Source: Marsupella aquatica (Eukaryota; Marchantiophyta). From it: a stretch of 64,000 nt of DNA. How positions within the stretch are numbered: position 1 is the first letter of the stretch; every line of letters begins with the position of its first letter. The stretch is from positions 4,836,001 to 4,900,000 of the forward strand of contig OZ316894.1 in NCBI GenBank assembly GCA_973895155.1. Reading direction: 5' to 3'. The notes beneath the pieces are model-generated. The model saw only the letters and a list, made by a program, of their open reading frames with translations, searched no databases and had not been told where the DNA came from. The translations under genes and the position numbers were made by a program. Shown piece by piece: positions 26,039-37,587 of the stretch.

Positions 26039-26588
26039 CACAGTTGACGACGGAGCGCAGTTTGTTGGATTACCTGGTTGACGTAAAAAGCAGTAAACTA
26101 TTGATGATTGTTTTGTGAAACATAGGAGAATATAGGGTCAAACTGGACACAGAATCCCAAAAGGAAAAGGATCCATTCCAACAGAGCGACCAAGGGAGAA
26201 ACTTCGTTAATCAGATAGAAAAATAAGACTACTGTAAGAGTCCCGAACAGCTGCAAAATGAACTCAAATCCTTCGAAATGGAAATAAATCATAACTTACT
26301 TGAAAATGTAGGGAGAGCTTGGAAGTCACAAGATAAAAAGCTGTAAATAAGAGCCCTTGGTTAACTCTCCCTGATTGGGTATTTTGCCTGCTAAATCATG
26401 CCTCCCTGTTGGAGCTTGTTAGTACATATTTAGTCCAGAGACCCTAAAGAATTTTAGTAATATCATGAGCATCTTGATGTAAACAATGAGTTTTCAGTGT
26501 ATATAGTAGTCTTAAAACGAGAACTCTAAAACAAGAAAATCATATGTTTGTGTCACAGTCGACGGCGCAGCGCAGTTCTATGGATTAC
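26039..26588. repeat. 35-bp direct repeats flanking an AT-rich 480-bp insert
   Basis: A segment beginning cacagttgacgacgg and ending tggattac (26039-26073) recurs at 26554-26588 with about six substitutions. Between them lies AT-rich sequence unlike the GC-rich DNA on either side. The arrangement could be an insertion with a duplicated target or a decayed element with short direct terminal repeats. No transposase or RT frame is seen inside. Confidence 0.6.
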
Positions 26589-26654
26589 TGTAGGTGCCCC
26601 GTGTGAAGCAATCCAGTTTGGGCAGTAGAGGGCAGGGCTAGTTCGAATTGAGTC

Positions 26655-26678
26655 AGCGGGCGGGCGGGCGGGCGGGCT
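26655..26678. repeat. (GGGC)n microsatellite
   Basis: About six tandem copies of the tetranucleotide CGGG. It is part of the wider enrichment of this motif in the window. Confidence 0.95.
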
Positions 26679-28399
26679 GGCAGGAAGGAAGAAATCGGAT
26701 CTACGAACACTGTGAGTTTGTGAGCATTATGACCCAGGGCTGCCCAACCGGCCCAACGGGCAGGGCCGGGCAGGGCGGGGCCAGGCCTACGGGAGCATGC
26801 ATCAGTGCTCTTGTAGTATGTGGATAAGATGACATGCCCTCCAGGTACCAGAACGGCGGCATTATCCCATGTAAATGGGGCAGCCTCGATGTTCTTGCAG
26901 CGAGCGCCTTCTTGGGCAGGTGTTACAAAAGAGAGGGAGCCGCCCATGATGGGGGTGAATCTATTATTAGGCCTTAGGCTATCCAAACCAGGTGGCGTAC
27001 CTTATTGATTCGCAATATTAATAATAAGTGGGGCTTGGATCTACCTCCAGAGCCAATAACTTCCATTGAAGATTAGGCGGTTGGCCTAATTAGCTTTAGA
27101 TATGGTGGGCTTCAGTTGGCTTGGGGGCAGGCTGGATTTTCTAAGGTTGTTTCTTTCTTTTGGCCACGGTGGCAAATGTGACTGCGTCTTGAGGAGAAAA
27201 TGCAAGAATACTTTTGATGTAGGTTTTATAGAATAATTGGCGACGGTAGATTTTGCTAGATTATACATAACTGTCAGATTCTGTCGCTTGCATTCGTGGC
27301 TAGGGTGGAAAAATGGCTATTCAAAGACTAAAGGCTATCAAATTTTTTCCAAAAAGGACTGAGGCTTTTTAGTAGTTTGGAATTGACCTCTCACTACCTC
27401 GTCCATAAAGTGAAGCATGGCCAAAGGCAATCCCCATGCCAGTGCTTTGGCCAGGAAAGAAATGATTTTGGAAAGCGTGTTCCCAGGACCGAAGATATAG
27501 GGAGATAGGGTGATTGGATGTATAAAAATCTATTTTATTTATCTATCTATCTACCTCTAGTATAATCTATGATTGAAATGGACAATTCATGAGCCCTGCC
27601 TTAATGCCCTTCCTGATTTTTTCCTGTGTGTTTTTCATGGCAATCTGGGAGCATAGTGCCCTGGTCAAGATCTGGGTCATCTGTTAGTACAATTCTCCTA
27701 TACTTTACTAAAGTGGAGTAAATTAGAGTCTCTTAGATCTTTTAAGTGTAATAAGGTCCTGTTTTCAGTGCATCATGTACATTAACAGCCCCTCAAAACA
27801 TGAGCTGAAGTGTTCCTTTCAAGAAAAACAAAAACTTGAGCTTGAAACTCTCATTTTCCTCTAAAGAGGACTTTCATTGTATATATAATTCATTTGATTG
27901 ATATTTTGGGCGAGAGTAACAAATGCCCCCTCCTCGTTAGCAGTACAAAATTTCATTTGATTTCAGGAGACTTTAACAAAACACTCTAACTTCCGCTTTA
28001 GCAGTGCCGCTAACCTGGTGGGGCCACGGGGCATTAGACCCGGCGGTGAGTGACTGCCACTACAGCAGTCCCTCGAGCCGGTGGAGTTGCCGGGAAAGAA
28101 ACTATTTCGGGGTAAATGTTTCCCGGACGGAAGATATCGAGAGAGAGCGGGAGATCGGACGTGGGAAAGCAGCCGGGATGATGATGACGCCCTCACGCCG
28201 GTTTCTTTCTCCCTCCTGCACGGCCCCACGCGAATATAGAGAGAGACGGAGACGGAGAGAGAGAGAGCGAGAGGTTTCGCGATCGGCGGCGTAGCGAGAG
28301 ACATGACACAGTTGTAGAAGTAGTAGTAGTAGTCGCAGGGACGACTGTAGTAGACGAGCGTACTAGGCTCTTCTGGACTCGCAATTTTGCCGCAGAGTG
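26679..28399. other. Intergenic upstream of the glutaredoxin gene
   Basis: No gene is recognised. The sequence becomes GA- and CT-rich from about 28130 (gagagag runs), grading into the probable transcript leader of the glutaredoxin. Long minus-strand frames here, for example 27963-28406, are Ser/Leu-rich translations of these low-complexity tracts. Confidence 0.55.
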
Positions 28400-29131
28400 A
28401 CATCAAAGAAGAAGAAGAAGAAGAAGGAGAAGAGCGAGAGACGCTGAAGAAGAAGAGAAGGAGCTCGTCATCTGGGCCCGCTCGCTGTGCTCATCAATTC
28501 CTGCCTGCGATCGCTCCTCTTCCATGTCCGCTTTCCCTCCCCGCAATCCGTCGCTCCTCCCAACGCGTGCTCGCGCTCTGGAGCTGCTCATCAGCTTCTG
28601 CGGCTGCCTCAATCTCTCGCTTACATAAAGAGCTGGTCTTGAGGACAAACAATTACAACTGCCGCTCACTCGCATCCCAACTCCTCCTCCTGCCTCCTCC
28701 TCCTCCTCCTGTCTGCCTTGCGTTCGCCTTTTCGCACCGTGTCTGGCTGCTCTCGCTCTCGCGCTCACTCTTTGCTCGGCCTGGCTTTGCTTGGCTTGGG
28801 TGCTCTATCGTACCGGTACAATCTGAGAGATACTCTTGAGAGACACTCAAGAAATGCAACAAGAGCACACTCCTGAGATTGAATGAGTAGTTGAGCACGT
28901 CGTGTGCATGAAGCGAGACCACACTCCTTGGATGAGAAGTTGAGAAGCGATTTCTGTGGCGGCTGTTCTTTTCGGTCAGAGTAGGATAGGAGGAGAAGCT
29001 GACTTGCTTTTCCGTTTGATTGTATCTCCTGTCTAGAGAGGGGCTGTGATTTGTGAATCGAGGCAGTGTGTAAGGAGACTGATTTGTCGCTCGAATCAGA
29101 CACGACGGTTCTCTCCATTCCGTGGTTAGAT
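28400..29131 (+). promoter_or_regulatory. Probable promoter/5' leader of the glutaredoxin gene
   Basis: This region carries a (GAA)n tract at about 28405-28435, CTC/CCT runs at about 28680-28712 and dense pyrimidine/purine tracts, as often seen in plant core promoters and 5' UTRs. It ends at the first in-frame ATG (29132). Several out-of-frame ATGs occur. The transcription start cannot be placed from sequence alone, and no clear TATA box was chosen. Confidence 0.45.
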
Positions 29132-29518
29132 ATGCAGACGCAGACGTTGGGATTCAGTATGGGCGACAGTCGGAGATCAATGCAAGGGATGAGTCAGGGG
29201 GACGCCGTAGAGCGCGTGGAGAGGTTGGCAGCGGAGAATGCCGTGGTCGTGTTCAGCAATAGTTCTTGCTGCATGTGTCATGTGGTGAAGCGACTCTTCT
29301 GCAGCTTGGGAGTGGGACCTACGGTTTATGAATTGGACGACATGAACGGAGGCTCGGAAATGGAAGATGCGTTGAGGAGATTAGTGGGCGATTCGCAGGC
29401 TGTCCCAGCGGTTTTCGTCGGAGGGAAGCTACTCGGTGGTTTAGATCGTGTCATGGCCGCTCACATTAGCGGAGCGCTGATACCGCAGCTGAAAGAAGCT
29501 GGAGCTCTCTGGTTGTGA
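29132..29518 (+). CDS. CC-type (ROXY) glutaredoxin
   Basis: A 128-residue class III glutaredoxin of land plants. The family acts largely in nucleus and cytosol, where it binds TGA bZIP factors and modulates transcription in development and stress; glutathione-linked oxidoreductase activity is often weak. Visible features: a thioredoxin fold opening with AVVVFSNSSC, active site CCMC at residues 46-49, the cis-Pro motif AVPAVFVGG around Pro92, the GG pair near 102-103, and C-terminal ALWL at 125-128. In flowering plants ALWL recruits TOPLESS-type co-repressors. It is a single coding exon, which is common for the family. The ATG at 29132 is the first in frame after the non-ATG leader; Met10 or Met20 are alternatives that would still leave the whole domain. 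The class is certain. The ROXY ortholog and the biological role cannot be settled here. Confidence 0.95.
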   Translation: MQTQTLGFSMGDSRRSMQGMSQGDAVERVERLAAENAVVVFSNSSCCMCHVVKRLFCSLGVGPTVYELDDMNGGSEMEDALRRLVGDSQAVPAVFVGGKLLGGLDRVMAAHISGALIPQLKEAGALWL

Positions 29519-29928
29519 AGGTCTAGAACCTAAGCAAGAGTTTTGTACCCTCTTCACCGAATTTTGAGGTCGCTTCCTTGGGTGGCCAGGAGATTGGTCA
29601 GTTGATCTTTCTTCTCCACGAAACAAATTCACTCAATAGCCGGCACATTGGAAATTACATTCGTTCTGAGGCGGCACAGGCTTTAACTCCTGTTCGCAGA
29701 TCTTCCGAGAAACGTCAGTGCAAGAATCTAATACCGGCAATAGGGGCCACTGAAGATGTCGTTTTCTTCCTTGAGCCGATTTTCAGCCGGACTTTCGCGA
29801 AGTTATCTGTTGTCCAGTGGTTCAGCATCAGGAGAGAACGAATCAGAAGTGGGGATGTAATCTGGAGACTCGTGTCTCTTGGCGGCAAAGACAGTGGTTA
29901 CTGGTTTTGATCCCACTCTTAAGAACAC
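29519..29928 (+). other. Probable 3' UTR of the glutaredoxin and downstream DNA
   Basis: It follows the TGA stop at 29516-29518 directly. No domain appears in any frame. The polyadenylation site could not be fixed. Confidence 0.4.
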
Positions 29929-29969
29929 GGGTGTCGTGTCGGCAACACGCAATAGCCGACACGACTCCC
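29929..29969. repeat. Inverted repeat (hairpin), 11-bp perfect stem
   Basis: GTCGTGTCGGC at 29933-29943 pairs perfectly with GCCGACACGAC at 29955-29965 across an 11-base loop. After one mismatch, three more pairs extend the stem at its base. It lies about 410 bp past the glutaredoxin stop codon, so it could be in the 3' UTR or beyond it. Confidence 0.8.
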
Positions 29970-32900
29970 CTTTTAGGAGCATCATCTAACAGCAGCAGCA
30001 GAATCGGTAGATCGATCTGCGAGTATACAAATTCGGACAGTGTGATCCAATTTTCCAATTAGTTAGTAGAGGGGGTCTTGGGGATACCGCGAGTCGTAAC
30101 CATCCCCCTGCCTTCGGCCTCGAGTATTGATCTTAAAAGGGCAATTTATTCACTGCTAATGCTCACGTCCGTCACGGCATTTTCGTCACCATTTCGGTGG
30201 TGGGTGCTTGAGCAAGCACCAATGTATTAAAAACTTTTGTGGCTCGCTAATTTTTTATCAGAAACCAACATTATCGACAGCAGTTTCATCGGATGTCGGC
30301 GCATCAAGTCTGTACCGCTTGTACTGTATGTGGTCTCAGTTCTGTCTTGTTATTGTATCATCCGCCTTGAATTGTATGTGCCTTTTCACTTCGTTCGAAT
30401 CTAAATTTCGTCTGGCTGAAGTCGTCACAACCGCGCCCCGTTTTTTGGCAACTTTCGAGATAGTTTTCCTTGCGTTATAGCGTTCAATTTGAGAAAGTTG
30501 TCAAGGGGGGCAGACATCCAAGCCTCCCTTGCGTTTGAGCTTACAATGTCTCCAGACGCATGAGAGTGAAGGGAGACGTCAAGGTCGGGCCTTCCAAGGG
30601 GTCGACAACAAGAAATGTCGGTGACAGAACGACAACTGATTGCACATCAGTCGGGCGCTTGCCGCGACCGACAGGTGTCTGCAAACTCGCTCACTGTCTC
30701 TCTACGCTCGCAACAACTTACTACTCGAGAGTTTCCGACAAGCAGACTCCCTTGCTCGCCACTACGAAGAACGTGATCTTGATTGGGTTGTGAGGCCAGT
30801 ACCACCATCTTGTGGGTTCAGGGTGAGGGGTTTCAGGAAGTATAGTAGTTTAATCATCCGAGGGCAAGATGGGTGGGTGCTCTTGTCGAGGATGCGGTAC
30901 CGAATGGAATTTGGCCGAAAGCAGCGGCGGCAGTGCAGTAAGTTTGCACGTATGCTGGGAAGCTTTTCACTCTGCCCGGGAGCTGTCAAGCTTGCATGGG
31001 TGTGAGCAAAGCCAGGCCAGGCCAGTCCCGACTGAACGGGGTGAGTGACGTTAATCTGGGAGGTGGGGGAAGCTCGTACAACGCAAGTCGTGTTGCTGAG
31101 CGCGCTCTACATCTAGCTAGGCAGACAGGATGTTCCGCTTCTTGACCGTCGTTTTTGTTACCAACACCGTACCTGGACCAAGAAGTCTCTGGTCTAAAAG
31201 CGCGGTCGTAGGATACGAATAGAGTCCAGACTAGGTAGGCTATCTTCGCCAGGAGCTCCGAGAAGATCCCACGTCGGTGAAAGGAAGACAGGCGTACCAC
31301 TGTACTTCGGTGGTGGGTTCCCATGTGCGACACAGAGAGTACGCATGAAGCAATCGTGTGGGTGTGGGAAGTAAATGATCTTTCGCTCGCTAGCAGAGAA
31401 AGCGGAGCTACATCGTTCTCGTCTTAGCTTCTTTTGTTTGGCATTGCTTTGCTTTGTTCTGATAGAGGGTTCCGTCAGACACATGACAAGAACTAGTCCC
31501 ATCGTGAGCAGTGGTGGGAGCATAATGATATATAATGACCACCGTGTCCTGTCGTTGCAGGGCCAGGCGAATCGAAGCGAACACTATCCCTTCCTTGACT
31601 TAGCTTCTGTTGATTTCCAGTCCACCAGGGCAGCACTGCAGCACCACAGCTCAACTTTTACTGCAGGCAGCAGGCACTGGGGTCTTCGTGGCTACTAACT
31701 GCTAGTAAGATTGGCGTCGACCCTATGAGTCCAAAAGATTATGAAACGCAGCTCTTCCTAGTTTCCACCAATGGGTGTTGGTATCAACGCCTCGGAAACC
31801 TGGAAATTCGTTAGTACGTGTTTGACGGGAGCGAAGGATCCTGGAGGCAGTGTTCTGAGCGCCAGACTGGCGTGTCCGGTCGTCATAGTCTTCGCTGACG
31901 TTTGAGTAATCCAAGTTGGATCTCAGGCCCATGCCCTGCGCTGATCATTCCGAGTACGTAGCACTGTTGTAACCTACTAGTGCCTCTGCTGCAAGTTGCG
32001 TTTTTCATACTTTTCGCTCACTGGAGGCGCGAGATAACGCCCTCGGTAAGCTTTTTCTGAAACATTGCTTTTCAGTACTGTTGTAGCCTCTCCTCTACTA
32101 CATTCGAAACTCCCTGCCTCACTAGAGTTCAGAATTCCCCCAGATTCTGCATCCAGGTTGAAAATGCTGAGTATTTGTCCGTTCCCCTCTCTACTCCTTC
32201 AGATTCACCCATGATTTCTTTGTCCACAGCAATACTTTATTTAATTCTGAATTGGGATTTCGACAGACTCGTCTTTTCCAGAGTTCTTAATGATTCCTCT
32301 TAGAATGCCAAGTTGTCGGCTCTCAATGTGAGTGGAAACGTTTTCAGCACACCTGCTATCGAGGTCAAAATTGTGCTGCGTATCCCCTTTTTCCTGTTCA
32401 ATCATTTCCTTCGCATGCCCACAAGTTAGAACACGTCAGCTCATCTCCAAGCAAAGGTCAAACAAGTTCTGTGCATCGTCTTCAGTGAAGTCGGAGATTT
32501 TCTCCACATCTCCAGTGAAGGTATGTGAATTGTCTACTTTCACGTAAACTGTGAGTGTTTTCTGCACGGTTGAGTTCAATTTCAGTGCGCTTCTCCCCTG
32601 TGAAGTCAAATAAGTGCTACAATAGTGTCTCTCTTCACGGAATTGAGTGAAATCTTTCGTGGCAGAAAGTCACAACAGCCCACCATGTAATAACAACCTT
32701 CATCTATTCTTTAAACAAAGCATGTGCTAGGGAATACAGCTCCCCAGCTGAAGAAATTTCTGGGCAACTTAGAATTCTACAGTGGAAAGCGAGAATCGGT
32801 AGGTTTGATGCAGTTGTCTAGTGGGCGCCGGCAAAGTCTGTCACGAGGGATCACCACTTACGGGACACGAACTCTGGCCTCTATTTAATGAAATTCTCGA

Positions 32901-33509
32901 GTCCATTAATCACGTATTCTGATGCTTCAATGTCTTGGTAGTGTTGCAATTCGGTCGTGGTGAATAGTCTCTGACTCTTTTCTCGCCTCCCACACATAAC
33001 AGAATACTAATTAACCTTCCGTTGCTGTCTAGATTTTCCTTCCAGCCGAGCTTGGCATTGCAACCCACCCTCATCACCTCTTTCTGTTCACAAAAGTCAT
33101 CAAATTACGGTCCTTGGCACGACGGCTGCGAGAAAGATTCGTCGCTGCCCCAATTGTGTAACTTCTGCCTGCCACTTCTTCGCATGTTTGAAGAGAATTC
33201 CACTGTGGTCTGTCTCGAGTGTAATGGTAACATGATCTCCTCGATCGCCTACAAACATCGCTTGGACTGCCACAGACCACACTGCTCTCCTCTCTTCCTG
33301 CTCCTCGGAATTCCAGTCCAGCCCAGAGTCCCAGACCCAAGCCGTCAGTTCTTTCTTTCAGCTTTTCTGCTACTGCTCGCCGGTCAGCGCAGTCCCCCTG
33401 GGCCTGCCCGGCCGTTCTTAAACTTTCCTACTACTGCCCGCTTGTCAGAGCAGTCCCCCTGGGCCTGCCGTAATACATAGTGTCATCCGCGCTCGCTCAA
33501 GAAATAATT
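29970..33509. other. Intergenic, no gene recognised
   Basis: Mixed composition. Open frames up to about 150 codons (for example 33022-33480) have no recognisable domain and lack consistent splice extensions. Nothing further can be supported. Confidence 0.5.
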
Positions 33510-33632
33510 ACTATTAAATAACTGGACCCGAATGACATAATGTAAAATAATTAATATTCAATAATTGGACCTGAATGACATAATGTAAGATATCTACTAT
33601 CAAATAATTGGACCTGAATGACATAATGTATG
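33510..33632. repeat. 43-bp tandem repeat, three copies
   Basis: The core tggacc(c/t)gaatgacataatgta occurs with a strict 43-bp spacing (GG at 33524, 33567 and 33610), joined by AT-rich spacers. The copies are nearly identical in the core. Confidence 0.9.
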
Positions 33633-33769
33633 TATTAGAGTATAACTTTTAAGAAGATTCTAAACATCTTATGCAAATCTGTTCTCTTTTAAGTGCATAT
33701 GTTATTTCCAATATTGACAAAAATAAAACACAATATGTAAAGAGTATTATTTTAGACAAACTTATTTAT

Positions 33770-34020
33770 GTAAAGCGTTGACTTCTCAGTATTTATAATT
33801 AAAAAACTAGAGCTGGAGAATGATATTTTGGTGTTCTGGTATAATTATACATTTCAAACGATACATTATTTTCAATATTAAAAAAACGAACACATGAGAT
33901 TCGAACGACATTTCTAAGCATGTATATGCAAAACGCTGACTTTTCAGTGTTGATTGTGAAACTAAAAAAAGTAGAACTGGACAATAGAATAATATTTTGG
34001 CGTTCCGGCATTTTACTCGA
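33770..34020. repeat. Diverged local duplication, offset about 160 bp
   Basis: A block at about 33771-33840 (gcgttgacttctcagt, then gagctggagaatg and atattttggtgttctgg) recurs at about 33930-34010 with substitutions and a few indels (cgctgacttttcagtg, gaactggacaat, atattttggcgttccgg). Confidence 0.65.
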
Positions 34021-34089
34021 AAATATTTGCGTGCCCTGAGCTATTAGCAGCCTCAGATTTACTCGGGCGATACCACGCACGGTCAAGGG

Positions 34090-34320
34090 GCGGGGCAGGG
34101 CAGAGGTAGACGGCTACGGGCACAATCCAATCTTCCGCAGACGTCAAATTACCCGAAAAATTTCCCAGTGTCAGGGGTCAGGCAGGGGTAGACGGCTACG
34201 GGCAGGATCCAATCCACTACCAGACGTCAAATTTCCTCGCGCACGGTCAGGGACCCGGGCCGGGCAGTGGTACGTGTAGCCGGGTAGGGGCAGGATCCCA
34301 ATCCACTCCCAGACGAAAAC
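34090..34320. repeat. Tandem repeat of about 84 bp, three copies
   Basis: The landmarks gcag(a/g)ggtagacggctacgg, atccaatc and cagacgtcaaatt recur at about 34097, 34181 and, more diverged, 34263. Each unit contains CGGGCAG-type motifs. Confidence 0.8.
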
Positions 34321-34579
34321 CCAATCAGCTGCCTCTGGTCCCCAGTTCATGTGAACGTGCGGCAGAGCTGCCCGACCGAAAGGAACTACTACTAATGCCG
34401 TCACTCCCCAAACCCATCAGGAGAGCTGACGCTGGGCTCTGTGCCACTCCCAGACATACCGGACGGATTTTCGTCTTTTGGTCTTTTCGTTGCTCGGAGC
34501 CCGAGCGCCTCGTTCATGACATATGATTGATCGTCTAGCACTGTTTGCTCGACTCCTGTTTACTTCAGTTCATCTATGG

Positions 34580-34830
34580 TCTTTCTATATATCCTGCTCC
34601 TGCCCGTTTCAATCTCGTTTTGTCTTCAGCAGGAATCCATGATCTTTGTATTGTTGTCCCCTTGCTCCTGCCCGTTTCCAGTCTCCCAAACACTGTCTTC
34701 GATTCAATTTCAAAACCAATCTATGATCTTTGTATCGTCCCCCTTGCTGCTGCCCGTTTCCAGTCTCCCAAACACTGTCTTGTCTTCATCACTGATCTTT
34801 CCATCCTGCTGCTGCCCGCTTTCGGTCTTG
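34580..34830. repeat. Tandem repeat of about 85 bp containing ctgcccgtttcc
   Basis: The blocks atgatctttgtat, ccccttgct(c/g)ctgcccg, tttccagtctcccaaac and actgtctt recur in the same order, with spacing of about 85-88 bp, for two full copies and parts of others. The plus-strand frames over it are translations of the repeat. Confidence 0.75.
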
Positions 34831-35068
34831 TCTTGCCGTTTTCTTTGCCTTCACAACATTCTTGACCACTGTTCATGCTGCTGCTGCCCGCCCTCCCATT
34901 AGCACTGTGGTGCCCAGGTTTTCATGTGCAAAAGTCTCTCTGTGGCTCTTCTGATTCCACCAGCCACAGTACCAGTGCACCTATGTGTGGTTCTTTTGAT
35001 ACCACCAGCTAGTATACCTGGGCATAGGTGCAGGAAGGGCTCTCACTTGGGGGCTTGGGGGGTCTGGG

Positions 35069-35368
35069 TAACTGCATATCAAATTATCTACAACTATAAT
35101 AAGGGATTCAGTCTTTTTGCATCCTTCGTCCCAATACAAAAAAAAACTCTTTGGCGGGAAAGATCCACAGCCGTTGGATTTGATTAGCTGTTTTCCCTGA
35201 CCATAGAGACTCCCTATGGGACCGGCCCTCCTTGCAGAGTGCAGCGCACTGGCATAGGGCTCGGTACATATATAGTGTGAGACATCCCTCCATACCAGGA
35301 TAAATCTCATTATTTTCTTTATATCAATGAGGTGCACACTGTATGTTAACACATTTTGATGTGTGATT
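35069..35368. mobile_element. MITE candidate, about 300 bp, imperfect inverted ends
   Basis: The left end starts taactgcatatcaaatt. The reverse complement of the right end starts taatcacacatcaaaat and continues gtgttaaca. Both resemble the 23-bp terminal repeat of the element at 36997-37130, so the two look like members of one family. No target duplication could be fixed. Confidence 0.5.
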
Positions 35369-35859
35369 ACCAGCAGGGCCTTTTGGGTGCATAGTGGGAT
35401 ATTTAGAATTTTGATAGAAAATTCTCTATTATCAGAGAGAAATTACTACCTAAGACTTTGCTCGCTTGAGTAGGTCAGTATACTTTGGACCTGAATTATA
35501 ATGTAGATGAGACTATTGCGGATTATAGTATAGATCTCTCTTTGTCGGTCCTGCTTCAGCAGTCTTTGTCCCACAAGTTTACATGGCACAAAGTTTCCAT
35601 TCAAGACAAAACAAAAATAAGAAAATTATGCAGGACTTTTAAGCAGGCAGAGGAGACTAAACCCGAGCCCAGATGGACCTAAGGGTTTGAGGAATGCTTG
35701 AATGGACCAGCACAACCCATAGTTGACGATTGATTTGTTTTAAGCTAAAATATCACGTTTCCTTAGTACAACTATACAAATTTGTTGTCAAAAGTGAGCT
35801 GGTCTATCTGGATTTCAAAGGTTTAAGGCAATGGCCAATCCAAAGCATACTTTTTGCAG

Positions 35860-36355
35860 AAAGATTTTGGGTTCATTAAGTTTTATGTATAATTAGTGTT
35901 TTAGGATTTTGGGTGTTGCAACACTCCGTGATCATTGTTGTGAGAAGAGCTTTCACCCAAAATTCCATTCTAGCAGGGGCATAATAATTGGGACCCCTTC
36001 TTCATTAGCCACACAGTTGCATTATTTTAGGCAAAAGAGAGTTTGGGGTTTGTAATTTCTATTTCTAATTAGGGTTTAGTGTTTTCGGTGTTGCAGCCTG
36101 TGGTGACGATGTTGCTGGCGCCAGAGTTTTAAGCCCCAGTTTCATTCCGGCTGGCATAATAATCGGGAACCTTCTTCATCAGGCACACAAAATTGCATTG
36201 GTTTTGGCAAACTGTTTGGGGTTATTAATTTTTTAATTTGTTATGATTAGGGTTCAGGGTTGCTACAGTTGGTGACGATGTGACACCCAACATTCCATTC
36301 CAGTAGGGGCATAATAATTGGGAACCCCTCTCCATCAGCACACAATTATTTGCCC
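35860..36355. repeat. Tandem repeat of about 155-175 bp, three diverged copies
   Basis: Each unit carries, in order, a (t)agggtt(t/c)-type block, gtgttgca(a/g)c, a gatgttg-type block, attccattc(t/c)(a/g)gc, a (g)gcataataat(t/c)ggga core and cat(t/c)ag(c)cacacaatt. The gcataataat core is at 35979, 36154 and 36309. It has no protein-coding character. Confidence 0.8.
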
Positions 36356-36996
36356 TTCATTCAAGCCACCATGGACCTTGAGCGTCATGTGCCATTTACT
36401 AACCCCGTGTGTCAAACGGTGATGTTGGCCCCATGCGTCCCTTGCAATCATCAGAGGGATCTCCCATGAGAAAGTACCTTCAACCCCACGCCCATGCATC
36501 CATCACTACCATTGTCAATCACTTTCTAATCCTACTTTTCATCATGAGAAGAGAGGAACAAGAATGGTAACCTCTCTAATCATAACGAGAAAAACAACAC
36601 GAATTGATGCAACTTCTTCCCTCATCATGGAGGGAAACATGCACGAAATCTTAAATTCTATTCCATGTTGTCATAAAGAGGAAAGAGCACCCAGCTGCAA
36701 CTTTGGTCATCACCAAAAGCGTAGACAAACAAAATCATGAACATAAGTATCATAACCCCCCTTCTTTCAGATATCATCATCCGATTTCCTGTCTCGTCTC
36801 CCCAATGAACGTTTCATCATTGTTGTCCGATAAGTCACCTTTGGATATATTCAAGTGGAGTATCTTTGGTAATTTTTGGTATGTGGGCAGTGAAAGCTTT
36901 TTGGCAAAAAAAAAACGCCACCCAACAAAGGTCACTGTACAAAGGAGATTTTCTGGTGTGTGTGTGGTTGACCCCCTCCATCAAATCATATTTAGA

Positions 36997-37130
36997 TAAT
37001 TGCATATCAAAATGTGACAGAATATGGTGTATGAGGAATAACATGCATTGAATAAAAATGAATAATTGATGTTATCATGGTATAAACTGACATGGTGCAC
37101 CTTATATTGTCACATTTTGATATGCAATTA
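36997..37130. mobile_element. Small MITE candidate with perfect 23-bp inverted ends
   Basis: The 23 bases at 36997-37019 (taattgcatatcaaaa then tgtgaca) are exactly the reverse complement of 37108-37130, across an 88-bp interior that is itself partly palindromic. No clear target duplication is seen. The ends resemble those of the 35069-35368 candidate. It could instead be a foldback remnant. Confidence 0.68.
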
Positions 37131-37555
37131 GTGAGATGCAATCACAACAAAGAGAAAATCCGGCAGCAGCTCCACTACAACTGTACTACACTTACTACCG
37201 TAGTGCCAGCCCAGTTTACGGGGACATATGTGGAAAAATTAATTATTTCTATTGAAATTACACCACAAGCATTCTTTGCATGGAACCCAATATATTATTC
37301 ATTTTTTACAGCAGTTTTTGCCAGATGTTTGTTCGACAAGCCCAAAAGAGGCTCAAGATTCTAATCACTATTTATTCATTGCTAGGAAATCAAATATTCT
37401 GTTAAACAGCCCAATGTCATTTACTTTTCGTGCAATCGGTTGTTTAAGAGGCTCAAACGTTTAACCATTATTTATTCCTTGCGCCAATCGAGAAGCATAA
37501 CTGAGATGATACCTACTGTAGTGAACTGCAGCAGTGACGACGTGCTGCTGCTGCA

Positions 37556-37587
37556 GTGAGGTGAGCACTGCGTCGTGCTCACCTCAC
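37556..37587. repeat. Perfect 13-bp hairpin inside a larger imperfect palindrome
   Basis: GTGAGGTGAGCAC (37556-37568) and GTGCTCACCTCAC (37575-37587) are exact reverse complements with a 6-base loop. Outside them, ctactgtagt-type sequence lies on both sides (about 37513 and 37593), and several ctgctgctg/cagcag runs sit to the left. Confidence 0.9.

Noticed and set aside
26585-26986. 133-codon minus-strand frame
   Set aside because: It includes the (GGGC)n microsatellite and adjacent GC-rich DNA, with Pro/Ala-rich translation and no domain.
28387-28839. 150-codon frame and the opposite 121-codon frame
   Set aside because: Both translate GAA and CTC low-complexity tracts (poly-Glu, poly-Leu, poly-Pro). 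They lie in the probable leader of the glutaredoxin.
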